A stretch of DNA of 7,126 nucleotides from Acidobacteriota bacterium (GTDB taxonomy: Bacteria > Acidobacteriota > Terriglobia > UBA7540): assembly GCA_021827255.1 (NCBI GenBank), contig JAKAWO010000157.1, positions 1-7,126 on the forward strand, read 5' to 3'. The notes beneath the pieces are model-generated. The model searched no databases. It saw only the letters and a list, made by a program, of their open reading frames with translations, and had not been told where the DNA came from. Position 1 is the first letter of the stretch. The number at the start of each line of letters is the position of its first letter. A program made the translations under genes and the position numbers. Shown in pieces: positions 5,127-7,126 of the stretch.

Positions 5127-6545
5127 ATGGAAGAGTGGCGGCAGATCTTCATTCACGGCATGGACATGTTCAATGTCGTGATCGTTGCCTACTTTTTTTT
5201 GGGCAACGGAATGTACACGGTCTTGATGGTCTTTTCGCTGGCTTCCGTCTGGCTGCACAACCGCCGGCTGGCTTACCAAGGTCTCGATGAGCTGCGCGAA
5301 TCTCCGGTCACGCCCCCCGTGACGGTGATCATTCCGGCATGGAACGAGCAGGAGATCATTACTCAAACCGCCGACTCCATCCTGCGCACTGACTATCCTG
5401 GAGTTGAGGTCATCGTGGTGGATGACGGCTCAACCGATCACACTTTGCAGCGTCTCATGGATTACTTCCATCTGGTGAAGATGGACCTGATCTACCGTCC
5501 ACGCCTTAGCACCCGACCCGTGCGCGGCTTCTACATGAATCCCCGGATCCCGAACCTGCTGGTGATTAGCAAGGAGAACGGCGGCAAGCCCGATGCTCTC
5601 AACGTGGGCATCAACATGGCCCGAACGCCGTATTTTTGCACTCTCGACTCGGATTCGATTCTGGAGCACGACGCCTTGCTTCGGCTGATGAGGCCGGTGG
5701 TGCGCTCCCCGATCAACCTGGTGGCGAGCGGCGGCATCGTCCGCATCCTGAACGGGTGCCGGGTAGAAAAGGGGCGCGTGGTCAGCGTCAGCCTGCCCCA
5801 GAGCCGTTTGGAGCGTTTTCAGGTGGTGGAGTATCTGCGGAGCTTCTTGTTCGGGCGGACCGGGTGGAACTTATTGGGGGGTACGATGATTGTTTCCGGA
5901 GCCTTCGCGATCTTTCACCGCGAAACGGTGCTGGAGTTGGGAGGCTTCGAGCACGATACGGTGACCGAAGATATGGACCTGATCGTTCAGATCCATCACT
6001 GGGCGGTGCGCCATCACCGAAAGGTCGGAATGTGCTTCACCTCGGACCCAGTCTGCTGGACCGAATGTCCGTCCACGGTCCGCATGCTGCAGAAACAGCG
6101 GCGGCGGTGGCAGCTCGGGCTCTGCCAGACGCTCTGGAAGCATTCAGAAATGCTCTTCAATCGAGAATACGGGAACGTTGGCATGCTCGGCTTTCCGTTC
6201 CATCTCTATGTGGAGGCGCTGGGCGCGGCAGCGGAGTTCCTTGGATACTTCATGGTGCCGCTGGCTTTTCTGTTCAACATGGTGCCGCCGCTGCTCTACT
6301 TATTGTTTGTCCTTGTCAGCCTGGCCTACGGCGGACTGCTTTCCGTCGGCGCCGTCCTGCTGGAAGAGCTGACCTACCGGCGCTACCCGAGTTTCCGGGA
6401 ATTGGGCACCCTCCTGTTCTTCGCGTTTCTCGAGAACGTTGGCTACCGCCAGATGGTGCTCTACTTTCGGTTTGAGGGGGTCGTGCGGTTCTTCGCCGGC
6501 TTCCGACAGTGGGAAAAGGTGACCCACGTCGGGGCAGGACAGTAG
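5127..6545 (+). CDS. Processive family 2 glycosyltransferase, membrane-bound (PgaC/BcsA-like)
   Basis: A 472-residue inner-membrane enzyme expected to polymerise or transfer sugars from a nucleotide-sugar donor on the cytoplasmic face. One or two membrane segments lie at 14-42. The GT-A catalytic domain follows (about 64-330), with VTVIIPAWNE at the first strand, DDGSTD (99-104), ENGGKPDALN (150-159), the metal-binding D174-S-D176, TED (280-282, catalytic base region) and QRRRW (324-328). The DxD, TED and Q-x-x-R-W set is the hallmark of processive GT2 enzymes such as poly-N-acetylglucosamine, cellulose and hyaluronan synthases. C-terminal membrane segments (about 363-411 and 425-445) and a terminal FRQWEKVTH stretch complete the fold. 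There is no PilZ domain, so no c-di-GMP sensing of the BcsA kind within this chain. The sugar and product cannot be read from the sequence. It is the second gene of the operon, between the HEAT scaffold and a TPR protein. A run of eight T at 5193-5200 near the 5' end is noteworthy. Confidence 0.93.
   Translation: MEEWRQIFIHGMDMFNVVIVAYFFLGNGMYTVLMVFSLASVWLHNRRLAYQGLDELRESPVTPPVTVIIPAWNEQEIITQTADSILRTDYPGVEVIVVDDGSTDHTLQRLMDYFHLVKMDLIYRPRLSTRPVRGFYMNPRIPNLLVISKENGGKPDALNVGINMARTPYFCTLDSDSILEHDALLRLMRPVVRSPINLVASGGIVRILNGCRVEKGRVVSVSLPQSRLERFQVVEYLRSFLFGRTGWNLLGGTMIVSGAFAIFHRETVLELGGFEHDTVTEDMDLIVQIHHWAVRHHRKVGMCFTSDPVCWTECPSTVRMLQKQRRRWQLGLCQTLWKHSEMLFNREYGNVGMLGFPFHLYVEALGAAAEFLGYFMVPLAFLFNMVPPLLYLLFVLVSLAYGGLLSVGAVLLEELTYRRYPSFRELGTLLFFAFLENVGYRQMVLYFRFEGVVRFFAGFRQWEKVTHVGAGQ
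6536..6539 (+). promoter_or_regulatory. Ribosome-binding site of the TPR gene
   Basis: AGGA ends nine bases before the ATG at 6549, within the last codons of the glycosyltransferase gene. It supports translation of the TPR gene from the shared operon mRNA. Confidence 0.4.
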
Positions 6546-6548
6546 CCT

Positions 6549-7126
6549 ATGTCGTTGTTTTGGAACAGAATCGGTTTTTCCTTGCTGGTCATCCTGATCG
6601 CCCTGTTGCTGTGGGAATTCTGGGTCAAGCCAGCCAGCGGACCGTTTTATTTAGATGCGGTGACGGCATATCAAAAAGGGAATTATCCCCGCTCCCAGGC
6701 TTTGCTCGAGCGCGCTTACCTGATTGATCCCAACAACACCGACGTGCTGACCCTGATGGGTTGGAACAGCCTCAAGCTGCGCCATCCGCGCCAAGCCGAG
6801 CGGGTCTTGGATCGCGCGCATCGCCTGGACCCCCGGGCGGCCGACACGACGCTTGCTTATGCCTACGCGGAACTTGCGCTCCAGCATCCACGGCGGGCTG
6901 AAGCTCTGCTGGACGAGCTCCGTCGTCAGGGTGTCCGCTCGGCCGACGAGCGCTTGGCGTGGGGGGTGCTCTACCGCGATTCGGGAAATAACCAGGAGGC
7001 GGCGAAGGAGTTCAGAGCGGTGCTGGCTCTCCGCCCGAATGACCCGCTGGCGCTCAAAAATCTGGAAGAACTCTACGACGCGCCAAAATCGCAGGTGGCC
7101 GGGATTCAATTTCACCCGGTGAGTTT
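6549..7126 (+). CDS. TPR-repeat protein with N-terminal membrane anchor, 3' end cut by window edge
   Basis: The first 192 codons are visible and the frame is still open at the right edge. The protein begins MSLFWNRIG, then a hydrophobic segment (about 9-25, SLLVILIALLLWEFW). With a basic residue only on the N-side, this suggests the rest lies in the periplasm, as a signal anchor or an uncleaved signal. Tetratricopeptide helices follow: about 33-63 (DAVTAYQKGNYPRSQALLERA...IDPNN), 64-97 (LMGWNSLKLRHPRQAERVLDRA...LDPRA), a third more degenerate pair at about 98-130, and 132-166 (LAWGVLYRDSGNNQEAAKEFRAVLALRPND). These show the Gly/Ala/Pro pattern of TPRs. TPR domains bind other proteins. In polysaccharide secretion (for example PgaA, AlgK and BcsC) they sit in the periplasm and guide polymer or synthase partners. 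Only three bases separate it from the glycosyltransferase stop, so it is co-transcribed. Whether the missing part is more TPRs or an outer-membrane barrel (PgaA- or YaiO-like) cannot be seen. Confidence 0.85.
   Translation, partial: MSLFWNRIGFSLLVILIALLLWEFWVKPASGPFYLDAVTAYQKGNYPRSQALLERAYLIDPNNTDVLTLMGWNSLKLRHPRQAERVLDRAHRLDPRAADTTLAYAYAELALQHPRRAEALLDELRRQGVRSADERLAWGVLYRDSGNNQEAAKEFRAVLALRPNDPLALKNLEELYDAPKSQVAGIQFHPVS

Noticed and set aside
5636..6475. Long plus-strand open frame of 279 codons inside the glycosyltransferase gene
   Set aside because: It overlaps the well-supported glycosyltransferase in another frame, is rich in Arg, Gly, Pro and Ala as expected from a shifted GC-rich gene, and shows no domain.
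6651..7115. Minus-strand open frame of 154 codons near the right edge
   Set aside because: It is antisense to the TPR gene, whose membrane anchor and repeats are clear in the plus frame starting at 6549.
1..7126. Search for tRNA, rRNA, CRISPR arrays, transposases, integrase sites and defence genes
   Set aside because: No cloverleaf, no regularly spaced repeats with spacers and no recombinase or nuclease motifs were seen. The only tandem repeats are the short 9-base units at 1158-1184 and the AATGCT pair at 3244-3255.

Overview
The window is high-GC bacterial DNA with five plus-strand genes: the first is cut by the left edge and the last by the right edge. The organism is probably a Gram-negative-type bacterium with a periplasm. 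An acidobacterium or a relative is my best guess, based on the VKOR-DsbA fusion, the codon style and the intergenic TGGGAC-type repeats. No marker gene settles this.

Layout: (1) 3-995, a ketoacyl-ACP synthase III (FabH)-like condensing enzyme with an intact Cys-His-Asn triad. (2) 996-1421, a non-coding stretch with an AT-rich core, 9-bp tandem repeats, several short palindromes and a likely promoter. (3) 1422-3044, a 540-residue fusion of a membrane VKOR domain (DsbB-like), a periplasmic DsbA-like thioredoxin domain and a C-terminal rhodanese-like domain that appears to lack the catalytic cysteine. (4) 3045-3637, a 593-base gap without a credible gene, holding a two-part hairpin and a promoter-like hexamer just before the next gene. 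(5) 3638 to the right edge, a tight three-gene operon: a membrane-anchored HEAT-repeat protein, a family 2 glycosyltransferase of the processive PgaC/BcsA-like type, and a TPR protein with an N-terminal membrane anchor. The spacers inside this operon are 4 and 3 bases.

How the genes may work together: the VKOR-DsbA fusion should be a self-contained disulfide-forming unit, with DsbA oxidising periplasmic proteins and VKOR re-oxidising DsbA with quinone. The operon looks like an envelope or exopolysaccharide module. By the positive-inside rule the HEAT domain lies in the cytoplasm, on the same side as the glycosyltransferase catalytic domain, while the TPR domain lies in the periplasm. This suggests, without proving, a scaffold-synthase-export arrangement. 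The KAS III-like gene has no visible link to the others.

The genes that open transcription units (1422 and 3638) have -10-like hexamers only 5-8 bases before the ATG and no good Shine-Dalgarno sequence, which fits leaderless mRNAs. The two downstream operon genes have purine-rich ribosome-binding sites. I found no tRNA, rRNA, CRISPR array, transposase gene or defence gene. The least ordinary items are the HEAT-GT2-TPR module, the degenerate rhodanese domain and the repeat block at 1158-1288. None of them amounts to a demonstrated new system.
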